From positions 1-5,235 of the forward strand of contig JASUSX010000151.1 of assembly GCA_030445875.1 (NCBI GenBank): 5,235 nucleotides of DNA, in the 5' to 3' direction. The position numbers and the translations under genes were made by a program. The stretch's first letter is position 1, and each line of letters starts with the position of its first letter. Below are positions 1 through 5,235 of the stretch, one piece after another. The notes below the pieces were generated by a model. That model saw only the letters and a program-made list of their open reading frames with translations, ran no database searches and was not told the DNA's origin. Source of the DNA: Clostridia bacterium. GTDB taxonomy: Bacteria; Bacillota; DSM-521; Neomoorellales; Neomoorellaceae.

Positions 1-718
1 CTACGTCCAGAAAGATTTTAACGCCAGGATGTTTATTTACTTCAGCCGGCTTTTCGAAAAACATCGGCTTAAGATTTTGCCCATAGCCGTATTTAGCTAT
101 GACCAACCTCATGACGAACCGGATAGTTTTACTGTAAATTTTTCTTTTCTCGATGTGCTACAGTTCCACTTCTACAAGCTAGAGTTAAAGAAGCTTTACT
201 GGCGGGATTATATTAACAGCGATAACCCCGTAGCGGCGGCCCTGTTAAGCAAGATGGGTTTTAATGCGCAAGAGAGGGTAAGGGTAAAGGTAGAATTCAT
301 GCGGATGCTAACCCGTTTACGTCTCGACCCTGCCCGCATGGAACTGCTGGGAGGCTTTTTTGAGAGTTACTTAAAACTCAATCAGCAAGAGGAAGAAGAC
401 TTTTATAAGGAATTGGGAAAGATGGATAGGAAGGAGGCCGACGTAATCATGCAGATTACCACTAGCTGGCATGAAAAAGGCCGGATGGAAGGAAAAATGG
501 AAGGCCGGATAGAAGGGAAAGTTGAAGCCAAACAGGATGCCATATGCAAGTATCTGGCCCGTAGGTTTGGGGAACGAACCGGCGATTTGCAACAAGCAGT
601 GCAGGAAGTTCATAGTTTAGAATTGCTGGACCGCATCCTGGAGGAGCTTTTTGCGGCGGATAACTTTGAAACGGCAAGAAAAATTGTCCAGGCCCATCTG
701 GTCGGATTACTGCAGTGA
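1..718 (+). CDS. Rpn-family PD-(D/E)XK nuclease / putative transposase, C-terminal part (5' end outside window)
   Basis: The open frame runs in from base 2 with no stop, and the residues before the first Met (YVQKDFNAR) continue the family pattern, so the ATG at 29 is not the start. In Rpn proteins the segment 'Q.DF..RMF.YF.RL.EKHRL.I.PIA.FSYD' directly follows the catalytic E-x-Q strand of the nuclease fold; here that catalytic part lies just left of the window. The visible 238 residues include this motif, a helical middle, and a charged Gly/Glu/Lys-rich tail (KGRMEGKMEGRIEGKVEAK, about 160-178 from the window edge) followed by 'ICKYLARRFGE', typical of the variable C-terminal domain. Family members promote RecA-independent DNA exchange and some act as toxic antiphage nucleases; annotation as 'transposase' is historical. 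The gene reads opposite to everything else here, so it is a separate unit. Family assignment is firm; biological role is inferred. Confidence 0.88.
   Translation, partial: YVQKDFNARMFIYFSRLFEKHRLKILPIAVFSYDQPHDEPDSFTVNFSFLDVLQFHFYKLELKKLYWRDYINSDNPVAAALLSKMGFNAQERVRVKVEFMRMLTRLRLDPARMELLGGFFESYLKLNQQEEEDFYKELGKMDRKEADVIMQITTSWHEKGRMEGKMEGRIEGKVEAKQDAICKYLARRFGERTGDLQQAVQEVHSLELLDRILEELFAADNFETARKIVQAHLVGLLQ
449..718 (+). CDS. possible internally initiated small Rpn product (89 aa, nested in frame)
   Basis: Within the Rpn gene, a full Shine-Dalgarno sequence AAGGAGG lies at 431-437, 11 bases before an in-frame ATG at 449. Translation from it would give an 89-residue protein starting MQITTSWHEKGR and ending at the shared stop, i.e. 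the Gly/Glu/Lys tail plus the final helical domain without any nuclease part. Work on E. coli Rpn proteins showed that an internal start yields a short protein (RpnS) made of the C-terminal domain that inhibits the long toxic form. Position, frame and domain content match that arrangement. The spacing is slightly long, and AAGGAGG could arise by chance from Lys-Glu-Ala codons (reading DRKEADV). A second weaker option is the ATG at 497 after GGAAGGA. This is a hypothesis supported by sequence, not proof. Confidence 0.4.
   Translation: MQITTSWHEKGRMEGKMEGRIEGKVEAKQDAICKYLARRFGERTGDLQQAVQEVHSLELLDRILEELFAADNFETARKIVQAHLVGLLQ
477..516 (+). repeat. two 16-base direct repeats, 24-base period, in the Rpn tail
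   Basis: AAGGCCGGATGGAAGG at 477-492 recurs as AAGGCCGGATAGAAGG at 501-516 with one mismatch. The period is 24 bases, eight codons, encoding EKGRMEGK then MEGRIEGK. It is a coding repeat that likely arose by slippage or unequal exchange; such Gly/Glu/Lys repeats differ in number between Rpn homologues. Confidence 0.7.
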
Positions 719-752
719 CGTTACGCGTATAGTATAACATTCTAGGGGAGGG

Positions 753-787
753 CCGTGGGAGTACCTTTGCGTCCCGGTGGTTTTTTT
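753..787 (+). terminator. likely rho-independent terminator of the Rpn gene
   Basis: Bases 753-760 (CCGTGGGA) can pair with 772-780 (TCCCGGTGG), with two G-U pairs and one bulged G at 777, around an 11-base loop. A run of seven T follows at 781-787. It lies 34 bases past the Rpn stop in the right orientation. The stem is only moderately strong. Confidence 0.5.
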
Positions 788-819
788 ATAACTTCAGGAG
801 CGTTTGGCAGCCATTGCGG

Positions 820-847
820 GGCCGGGGCGATATAATTGCCCCCGGCC
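820..847. other. GC-rich hairpin just past the SLH relic
   Basis: GGCCGGGG at 820-827 is an exact inverse of CCCCGGCC at 840-847, with an AT-rich 12-base loop. It starts 4 bases beyond the stop codon of the SLH relic on the - strand, where a terminator would be expected, but no T-run follows on either strand. It could be a decayed or T-less terminator. Confidence 0.45.
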
Positions 848-850
848 TGC

Positions 851-1294
851 TTACTGGCTGGCCCTGACCTCCAGCAGCTTATCCCAGTCCAGGCAGGTGC
901 TCTCGACTTTGCTGCCCGCTTTAAGGCCGGAACCGCTATAGGGGCTACCGTCTTGGTTGGACAGGCGCGCCATTTCCCAGTCTAAAAAAACGTTACCCAG
1001 GTTTTTATCAAAGTTATCCAGGTAAAATTTTGCGGCCTTCAATGGATTCTAGGTGCTGAGGGTTACCAGGTAAGAGGGTGCGGCCGCGGCCCCGGGCCTG
1101 GCGGGGCGGCCGGGCAGGGACCTTAAAGGCCGTCAGGTGCCATCCGGGTAGCCGCTGACGATGTCCAGGGCACCCAGGAAGTTGATAGGTTCCGCGGCCC
1201 AGTGGTTCGCAGCATCGGTGAACAGGCCCTCATCCCAGGCGGCCAGCGCCGGCCGGGGAAAAGCCAGGAAGATGGTTATGAGAAAGGTTCTGGA
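851..1294 (-). pseudogene. decayed S-layer homology (SLH) domain protein gene
   Basis: One continuous - strand frame of 147 codons plus stop shows protein-like content broken by two in-frame stops: TGA at 1133-1135 and TAG at 1049-1051. It begins with a signal-peptide-like stretch (TFLITIFLAFPRPALA, then AWDEG), followed by the first part of an SLH domain: FTDAANHW, then ALDIVSGYPDGT, where the family continues with FRP. Here the TGA replaces the Phe and RP follows in the same frame. SLH domains bind secondary cell-wall polymers and anchor surface proteins. After a Pro/Ala/Gly/Arg-rich linker comes PSYLVTLST, the TAG, and about 65 residues (FDKNLGNVFLDWEMARLS to LLEVRASQ) I cannot assign; 'GLKAGSKVE' recalls small beta-barrel domains. 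No ATG, GTG or TTG start is in frame before the signal peptide (stop TAA at 1295-1297), so the 5' end is also damaged. The SLH domain is far shorter than the usual 50-60 residues and normally occurs in tandem, implying deletions too. The last 63 codons could be misread as a small TTG-start gene from 1042. Confidence 0.75.
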
Positions 1295-1306
1295 TTATGG
1301 CCCGGG

Positions 1307-1357
1307 CTTCCTCTCCCCTCAATTCCATATTATAGCATAAGAACATGCCGGGTGAGA
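1307..1357 (-). promoter_or_regulatory. extended -10 promoter and Shine-Dalgarno of the SLH relic
   Basis: On the - strand TGCTATAAT (bases 1329-1337) is a perfect extended -10 element, with a poor -35 candidate TCTCAC at 1352-1357 (17-base spacer). Downstream is the Shine-Dalgarno GAGGGGAGAGGAAG at 1307-1320, followed about 8 bases later by ATA rather than a start codon. These signals sit between the end of tetR-like gene and the SLH relic and point into the relic, so its regulation outlived its reading frame. Confidence 0.55.
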
Positions 1358-1371
1358 GGGAAAATAAGACT

Positions 1372-1980
1372 TTATATAGCGATGCAGCTTAAAATCAAAT
1401 CTATGATATGCTTTAGCCTTTTTTCCATATTGCTGGGGCTTAAGGGGTCTTCCTGCCAGAGGATGGCCAGGATGTCTTTGTTGGTGATATAGCTGGAGCA
1501 GAGGGTGGTGATGCTGGTAAGCACCTGTTTGAGGTCCAGGTCGGGGCGAAATGCGCCCCGGGCGATGCCTTCTTCGAGGATGGCTTTAAGGCTGGGCAAT
1601 CCTTCTTCCCAGATCTCCGGCAGGACCTTGTGGGCATAGTTACCCCCCTGGAGGGCTTCCCAGGCCATGAGGCGGGGGTAGTTGGGGTTGGTGGCCAGGT
1701 AATAAAAATAATTGCGGATGGCCTCCGCGACCTGCTGCTTCAGGTCGCCTTTTTCGTTGAAGGCTTTTTTCCCGGCGGCGAGGCTGCGCTCAAAGTTTAC
1801 CTTGAGGACGTAGGTGTACAGCTCTTCTTTACTGTTAAAATAGTGATAGAGCATACGTTTGTTTATCTTCGCCAGGCTTGCTATTTCATCCACCCGCGCC
1901 CCGTCGATGCCCTTAGCGGCGAAGACCTCTTCGGCGGCAGCCAGGATGCGTTCCCGGCTGCTTCTGGCGCTCCTTTCCAT
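1372..1980 (-). CDS. TetR/AcrR-family transcriptional regulator
   Basis: A 202-residue protein, the normal size for this family. Residues about 9-56 form the DNA-binding three-helix domain: ERILAAAEEVFAAKGIDGARVDEIA followed by the hallmark recognition segment INKRMLYHYFNSKEELY. The remainder is the all-helical ligand-binding and dimer domain, with NPNYPRLMAWEALQGG near residues 98-113, a pattern recurrent in one large TetR subgroup. Such proteins bind as dimers to short palindromes and let go when a small molecule binds. The ATG at 1980 is chosen because the domain begins at once after it; the Shine-Dalgarno (AAGG, about 12 bases upstream) is weak. It reads in the same direction as the transporter genes, 77 bases after the last permease, so it is probably the pump's regulator, either co-transcribed or from its own promoter. 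The inducer cannot be told from sequence. Confidence 0.92.
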   Translation of the reverse strand: MERSARSSRERILAAAEEVFAAKGIDGARVDEIASLAKINKRMLYHYFNSKEELYTYVLKVNFERSLAAGKKAFNEKGDLKQQVAEAIRNYFYYLATNPNYPRLMAWEALQGGNYAHKVLPEIWEEGLPSLKAILEEGIARGAFRPDLDLKQVLTSITTLCSSYITNKDILAILWQEDPLSPSNMEKRLKHIIDLILSCIAI

Positions 1981-1996
1981 AGATTGATCACGCCTT

Positions 1997-2026
1997 ACCT
2001 TTTAAGTTTACAGGTTAAATTTTACC
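1997..2026. promoter_or_regulatory. candidate TetR operator (overlapping pseudo-palindromes)
   Basis: ACCTTTTAAGTTTACAGGT at 1997-2015 is an odd-centred 19-base palindrome with 7 of 9 arm positions matching; GGTTAAATTTTACC at 2013-2026 is a second one with 6 of 7 matching. They lie 16 to 46 bases before the tetR-like start codon, where a TetR autoregulatory operator normally sits. A possible -10 TAAAAT (- strand) lies within the second palindrome, with only a weak -35. Operator function is inferred. Confidence 0.5.
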
Positions 2027-2031
2027 CCAAT

Positions 2032-2052
2032 TTCCCCGGCTTAACCAGGGAA
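2032..2052 (-). terminator. small hairpin after the second permease, possible weak terminator or attenuator
   Basis: On the - strand TTCCCTGG pairs with CCGGGGAA (one G-U pair) around the loop TTAAG, an 8-bp stem starting 5 bases after the permease stop. What follows (ATTGGGGTAAAATTT) has no clear T-run, so strong termination is unlikely. It may reduce read-through from the transporter genes into the regulator. Confidence 0.35.
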
Positions 2053-2057
2053 CCGTG

Positions 2058-3257
2058 CTATTTCCAGCGAACGGGGTACGAAGCGCCGCCGTTTATCTCC
2101 GTCCCACTTTCCGGGCGCGGTTTTAGCCGCTTGGTAAAGTTGACGGCCAGCAATACCGCCAGGACGGCCATCAGGCCCAGTGCCCGGATGTGCGGTAGGA
2201 TATAGCTTATGTCAAGCTCCTTTAGCGTTACCTGCCGGAAGCCCAGGGCCATCCAGGTGGAGGGCAACAACCGGGCCAGGTAATTGATAAAAGCCGGGAT
2301 GTGGGTCGCAGGCCAGGTATAACCGGAAATCATAAAGAAGGGGACAGATAAGAGCATCACGTACCTGGTGACCTGCAGGGAGTTGGGCGCGTGGGTGGAA
2401 ATGAAAAAACCGGCACCGGTGATGACCAGGTCGTAGAGGAAACCAAGTAAAAGGATTAAAGGCAGGGAGCCGCTGAGCTTCACATGGATAAAGCGGGCGG
2501 CGAACCAGAGCAAGAGGGCGTAATTAAAGAAGTTGGCGACGAAATAAGGTAGAGACTTGCCTGCAAAGATTTTCCAGGCCGGTACGGGGGCGCTTAAAAA
2601 CTGCAGCCATGTTTTGCGTTCTTTCTCCCGGGTGATAGTCAGGCTGACGCTGAGAAGGCCGATCTGGTGCAAAATCATCATGACCAGCCCCAGGAAGAGA
2701 AAATTGGCGTAGCTGAAAGTGGGATTGTACCAGACCTCGGTGTTCAGGGAAACAGTGTCCATAATGGAACGGATCTCGTTTTTAGTATACCCCAGGCCCG
2801 CGAGGTAGGAAGCTGTGTTGCTGGCACTGAAGTCGTTAAATACCTCGCGGATGTATTTGCGGGTATTGTAACCCCAGATTAAATTGGAGCCGTCATAAAT
2901 GGCCAGTACCCGGGTCAGGGTGTGCCGGGCCATCTCCTGTTCAAAGTTTTCCGGGATCACCACGCCGGCCCGCAGCCTGCCATTCTTCATCCCTTCCTCC
3001 AGCTCCCGGTAGGTCCTGATATCGTCCACCACCTTGAAGTGGGGGCTGTTGGCGAAGGCGGCCGCTATCTCCCGGCTGAGCCTGGAATCGTCCAGGTCGA
3101 CGATAGCTACAGGCACGTTGCCAAGGATGGCGGTTACATAGGTAGCGCCGAAAAGAGCAGCGTAGCCCAGGGGAACCAGGAAGACCATTAAAAAAAGGAT
3201 TTTTTCTTTAAAAATGGAAAGCATTTCGTAATGAGCGATATCCAGGATCTGCCGCAT
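2058..3257 (-). CDS. ABC-2 type transporter permease (second of pair, YbhR/YbhS/YhhJ-like)
   Basis: A 399-residue membrane protein with the layout of the drug/solute exporter permeases of this family: a short cytoplasmic N-terminus, TM1 at about 20-42, a large external domain (about 45-180) and a C-terminal block of five TM segments (about 184-206, 235-257, 264-286, 299-320, 353-373), then a polar tail. Motifs shared with the neighbour permease are VDLDDS (53-58), IPENF (101-105), DGSN (122-125), WYNPTFSYANF (176-186), TWLQFLSA and SGYTWP (311-316). The start at 3257 is preferred: AGGGGG (- strand, bases 3267-3272) is 9 bases upstream, whereas the ATG at 3266 directly abuts that sequence with no spacing; using it adds three residues. 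The gene follows the first permease by 13 bases. The substrate is unknown; family members export drugs, cations or lipids. Only the tail after about residue 378 differs clearly from its partner. Confidence 0.92.
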   Translation of the reverse strand: MRQILDIAHYEMLSIFKEKILFLMVFLVPLGYAALFGATYVTAILGNVPVAIVDLDDSRLSREIAAAFANSPHFKVVDDIRTYRELEEGMKNGRLRAGVVIPENFEQEMARHTLTRVLAIYDGSNLIWGYNTRKYIREVFNDFSASNTASYLAGLGYTKNEIRSIMDTVSLNTEVWYNPTFSYANFLFLGLVMMILHQIGLLSVSLTITREKERKTWLQFLSAPVPAWKIFAGKSLPYFVANFFNYALLLWFAARFIHVKLSGSLPLILLLGFLYDLVITGAGFFISTHAPNSLQVTRYVMLLSVPFFMISGYTWPATHIPAFINYLARLLPSTWMALGFRQVTLKELDISYILPHIRALGLMAVLAVLLAVNFTKRLKPRPESGTEINGGASYPVRWK

Positions 3258-3270
3258 GAACCTCATCCCC

Positions 3271-4410
3271 CTAATCCCGCGCGATTAAGATAGCCGCTGC
3301 GCCATAGCATACGGCGGTGATGGCCAGCATAGCCAGGATGAAATGGGACATTAAATTCCAGCCAGCGTCTTTGAAGGCGAAGTAGTTTATGCCCTGGAAG
3401 AACCACGTCTGGGGGAGTATCCTGGCAGCCTTCTGGAGATAAGCCGGCATGGCCTCCAGGGGCCAGGTATAGCCCGACAGAACAAAGGAGGGGAGGGCGA
3501 TAATCATCCCGAACCTTGCGGCGTCGACGGCGTTGCGGGCGAAACTGGACGCCAGGGTGCCGATGCTGTGAATGGCGATGGCGAAAGCCAGGGTGAAGAG
3601 GAGAAAGGCCGGCAAGCTACAATTAAGGGGCAGCTTAAAGACGCCAAAGGCCAGGATATAGAGGGGCAAAACGATGGCCATGAAAATTAGTATCTGGGCC
3701 AGAGATTTGCTGGTGAAGAACTTGAATTTGGAAATGCCGCTGGCCTTGATCTGCAGCCAGCTCTTCATACCCCTTTCGCCAATGACGTTCAGGCAAGCCG
3801 CCAGGGTACAGCACTGCTGCCAGATATTCAACGCCAGGGCCAGGACGAGGAAATAAGCGTAGTTGAGAGCCGGGTTAAACCATGGTTCCTCGCTGAAGTC
3901 GATGGCCTGGTAGGCTTCTTGTGCTTGCTTTAATTGAACTCCCCGGGCCACCAGGGCGCTGACGCCGGCCTGGGCGCTGATGGTTCGGGTGACGGTCAAC
4001 ACAGCGGCAGAGGCATTGGTAGCGTAAATCATGTTGCTGCCGTCAATAACCGCCAGCACCCGCGCCTGCCGGCCGAGGGCCACGTCCCGGGCGAAGTTTT
4101 CGGGTATGACGATGCCTACAATCACCCGGCCCTGTTTGATTAATTCCTGCAGGTCGTCATAGCTTTCCAGGGAGGCGACCAGCTTTAGATACTCGGCCTT
4201 GCTTATTTTCTCCGCCAGCTCGCGGCTGGCGCTGGAGTTGTCCAGGTCAACGATCGCCGCGGGGATATCCTTCAATACCTGGGCGCTGTAGATGGCATAA
4301 AAAAGCAGCAGCCCGATTAAAGAGCCGCAGAGAAGGATATGGCGCAAACCCCTATCGCGGCAGAGGTAAAATACTTCGCGCCGCATAATTGCCAGGCCCT
4401 GATTAAGCAT
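3271..4410 (-). CDS. ABC-2 type transporter permease (first of pair, YbhR/YbhS/YhhJ-like)
   Basis: A 379-residue membrane protein with TM1 at about 24-45, an external domain of about 130 residues, and five further TM segments (about 185-208, 238-260, 266-288, 299-320, 356-376). Diagnostic motifs are VDLDNS (54-59), IPENF (102-106), DGSN (123-126), PWFNPALNYAYF (176-187) and SGYTWP (312-317). These match the second permease position for position, so the two are ancient duplicates that likely form a heterodimeric channel. The start at 4410 is favoured: its ATG is part of ATGCTTAA, overlapping the ATPase stop by 8 bases (translational coupling), with AGGGTGG about 8 bases upstream. Two in-frame GTG codons at 4422 and 4419 are alternatives adding up to four residues. 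Together with the ATPase and fusion protein it should export an amphipathic or toxic compound; the substrate is not readable from sequence. Confidence 0.92.
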   Translation of the reverse strand: MLNQGLAIMRREVFYLCRDRGLRHILLCGSLIGLLLFYAIYSAQVLKDIPAAIVDLDNSSASRELAEKISKAEYLKLVASLESYDDLQELIKQGRVIVGIVIPENFARDVALGRQARVLAVIDGSNMIYATNASAAVLTVTRTISAQAGVSALVARGVQLKQAQEAYQAIDFSEEPWFNPALNYAYFLVLALALNIWQQCCTLAACLNVIGERGMKSWLQIKASGISKFKFFTSKSLAQILIFMAIVLPLYILAFGVFKLPLNCSLPAFLLFTLAFAIAIHSIGTLASSFARNAVDAARFGMIIALPSFVLSGYTWPLEAMPAYLQKAARILPQTWFFQGINYFAFKDAGWNLMSHFILAMLAITAVCYGAAAILIARD

Positions 4411-5110
4411 CGCTGTCACCACCCTGCCCGGCCAGGGACTGGATCAGGCCGCTCCAGCGCGCCAGGGCCCCGGCAGGTTGGTAGAAGGATATTTTACCCT
4501 TTTCCAGCCAGCCGACTCGATCGACATGGGGCAGAAATTCGGCATTGCTGAAGGCCCAGACACATGTCCCGCCCCCGGCGAGAAAGCTCTTTAATTCCCG
4601 CAAAATGATGCGGCGCGATTCCAGGTCGATGGCGCCGATTAGCTCGTCGGCGAGGAGCAGCCGGGGAGAGTTGAGAAGGGCGCAGGCCAGCGCCAGCCGC
4701 TGGTACAGGCCCGCCTCCAGGGTCCCGGCGGGTTGATTTAATACTTCACCCAATTCCAGCCGCCTGATTAGCGGGCCGATATTATCCCGCCCGGCGTTTT
4801 TCAGTACGGCGATAAAGTCCAGGTTTTCGGCCACGCTCAAATCCTGGAACAGGCTTCGTTCCTGCGTAACCAGGCCGATGTATTTTTTAAACCCCTCGGT
4901 CCTGCGGATGTCAAGACCGGCCACTAAAACCTTCCCGGAAGTGAAGCGGTCAATGCCAGCGAGGATATGGAGGAGGGCCGTCTTGCCGCTCCCTTTCATT
5001 CCAAAGATCCCCAGACATTCGCCCGTGCCTACTTCCAGCACTAGGCCGTCCAGGACGGTTTTTTTGCCGATTTTCTGTGTCAGGTCTTTAACGGCGACGA
5101 TTGTATCCAT
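4403..5110 (-). CDS. ABC transporter ATP-binding protein with degenerate signature and H-loop
   Basis: A 235-residue single nucleotide-binding domain. Visible motifs: Walker A GMKGSGKT (37-44), Q-loop VTQE (Q83), signature region TLEAGLYQRLALA (130-142), Walker B LLLADE (151-156, with catalytic-type E156), D-loop GAID (159-162). In the signature the canonical LSGGQ/LSGGM reads LEAGL, so the serine that contacts the partner's ATP is Glu. At the H-loop, where the family has STH, the sequence reads FSN (187-189), so the switch histidine is Asn. ATP binding should be kept, while hydrolysis across the sites that use these residues may be poor. The ATG at 5110 directly follows the stop of the fusion protein, with GGAAGGGGAG about 9 bases upstream. 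It couples into the permease by overlap. In E. coli the related YbhF carries two fused ATPase domains; here only one is visible. Family and role are sure; the activity consequence is inference. Confidence 0.93.
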   Translation of the reverse strand: MDTIVAVKDLTQKIGKKTVLDGLVLEVGTGECLGIFGMKGSGKTALLHILAGIDRFTSGKVLVAGLDIRRTEGFKKYIGLVTQERSLFQDLSVAENLDFIAVLKNAGRDNIGPLIRRLELGEVLNQPAGTLEAGLYQRLALACALLNSPRLLLADELIGAIDLESRRIILRELKSFLAGGGTCVWAFSNAEFLPHVDRVGWLEKGKISFYQPAGALARWSGLIQSLAGQGGDSDA

Positions 5111-5235
5111 TTACTGCTGCTCCCCTTCCAGGATCTTTACCCTGGCTGTCATGCCGGTTTTTAGTACCAGGTCCGGGTTGGGGACGTCGATTTTGACCTC
5201 GAAGCTGCGTATATCGTGATCGTACTGGTCGTTGA
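5111..5235 (-). CDS. HlyD-family membrane fusion (efflux adaptor) protein, C-terminal end only
   Basis: The last 40 codons of a gene entering from the right edge on the - strand, ending in TAA at 5111-5113, immediately before the ATPase start codon. The residues YDHDIRSFEVKIDVPNP and LVLKTGMTARVKI match the last beta-barrel strands of HlyD/YbhG-like adaptors, where 'FEV.I...NPD..L..GM.A.V.I' is characteristic. These proteins are anchored in the inner membrane, contact the permeases and extend the export path outward. As first visible gene of the pump, it agrees with the YbhG-YbhF-YbhS-YbhR order. The short fragment limits certainty, but the neighbours support it strongly. Confidence 0.85.
   Translation of the reverse strand, partial: NDQYDHDIRSFEVKIDVPNPDLVLKTGMTARVKILEGEQQ

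Noticed and set aside
29..31. ATG at 29 as the start of the Rpn gene
   Set aside because: The frame is open to the window edge, the upstream codons encode family-conserved residues, and no Shine-Dalgarno precedes it.
721..741. TATAGTATAAC as a promoter after the Rpn gene
   Set aside because: No -35 partner and no gene downstream on the + strand; the terminator reading of the region is better supported.
1049..1135. In-frame TGA and TAG in the SLH relic as recoded selenocysteine or pyrrolysine
   Set aside because: The TGA sits at a Phe position of an SLH motif, no SECIS-like hairpin is evident, a start codon is also missing, and the domain is shortened; decay explains all of this.
1202..1492. 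96-residue + strand open frame across the gap between SLH relic and TetR gene
   Set aside because: It overlaps the relic, its promoter and the TetR 3' end in antisense, and the translation looks random.
1630..2205. 191-residue open frame on the + strand
   Set aside because: It lies antisense to the TetR gene and the end of the second permease, has no family motifs, and is a shadow of GC-rich codon use.
4878..5219. 113-residue + strand open frame
   Set aside because: It is antisense to the ATPase and HlyD genes, rich in Arg/Pro/Ser as expected of a shadow frame, with no recognisable domain.
1..5235. CRISPR arrays, tRNA/rRNA genes, IS terminal repeats
   Set aside because: No regularly spaced repeats, tRNA-like folds or paired inverted repeats with target duplications were seen; the Rpn gene shows no visible transposon end.

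Overview
The window looks like a piece of a Bacillota chromosome, probably a thermophilic, moderately high-GC clostridial lineage such as Moorella or a relative. That placement is inference. It rests on the strong Shine-Dalgarno sequences, the S-layer homology (SLH) relic, the Rpn-type nuclease with an EGK-rich tail, and overall protein style. No rRNA or tRNA is present to anchor the taxonomy.

Layout. Bases 1-718 (+ strand) hold the 3' part of an Rpn/PD-(D/E)XK 'transposase-like' nuclease gene whose catalytic core lies left of the window. Inside it a good Shine-Dalgarno and in-frame ATG could give a separate 89-residue C-terminal product, as known for Rpn proteins. A likely intrinsic terminator follows. 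Bases 851-1294 (- strand) hold a decayed SLH-domain gene: a signal-peptide-like start, one recognisable SLH motif, then two in-frame stop codons. Its extended -10 promoter and Shine-Dalgarno are still visible upstream.

Bases 1372-5235 (- strand) form an export locus read right to left: the C-terminus of a HlyD-type membrane fusion protein (cut by the window edge), an ABC ATPase, two paralogous ABC-2 permeases of the YbhR/YbhS/YhhJ type, and a TetR-family regulator. Transporter genes are packed with 0 to 13 bases between them or a short overlap. The regulator sits behind a 78-base gap holding a small hairpin and a pseudo-palindrome that may be its operator.

How the genes work together (inference from families): the two permeases form the membrane channel, the ATPase powers it, and the fusion protein extends it outside the membrane. 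The TetR protein probably represses itself and perhaps the pump in response to a ligand. The ATPase is unusual: its Walker motifs are intact but the signature serine and the switch histidine are replaced, suggesting a degenerate half-site that may need a second ATPase encoded outside the window.
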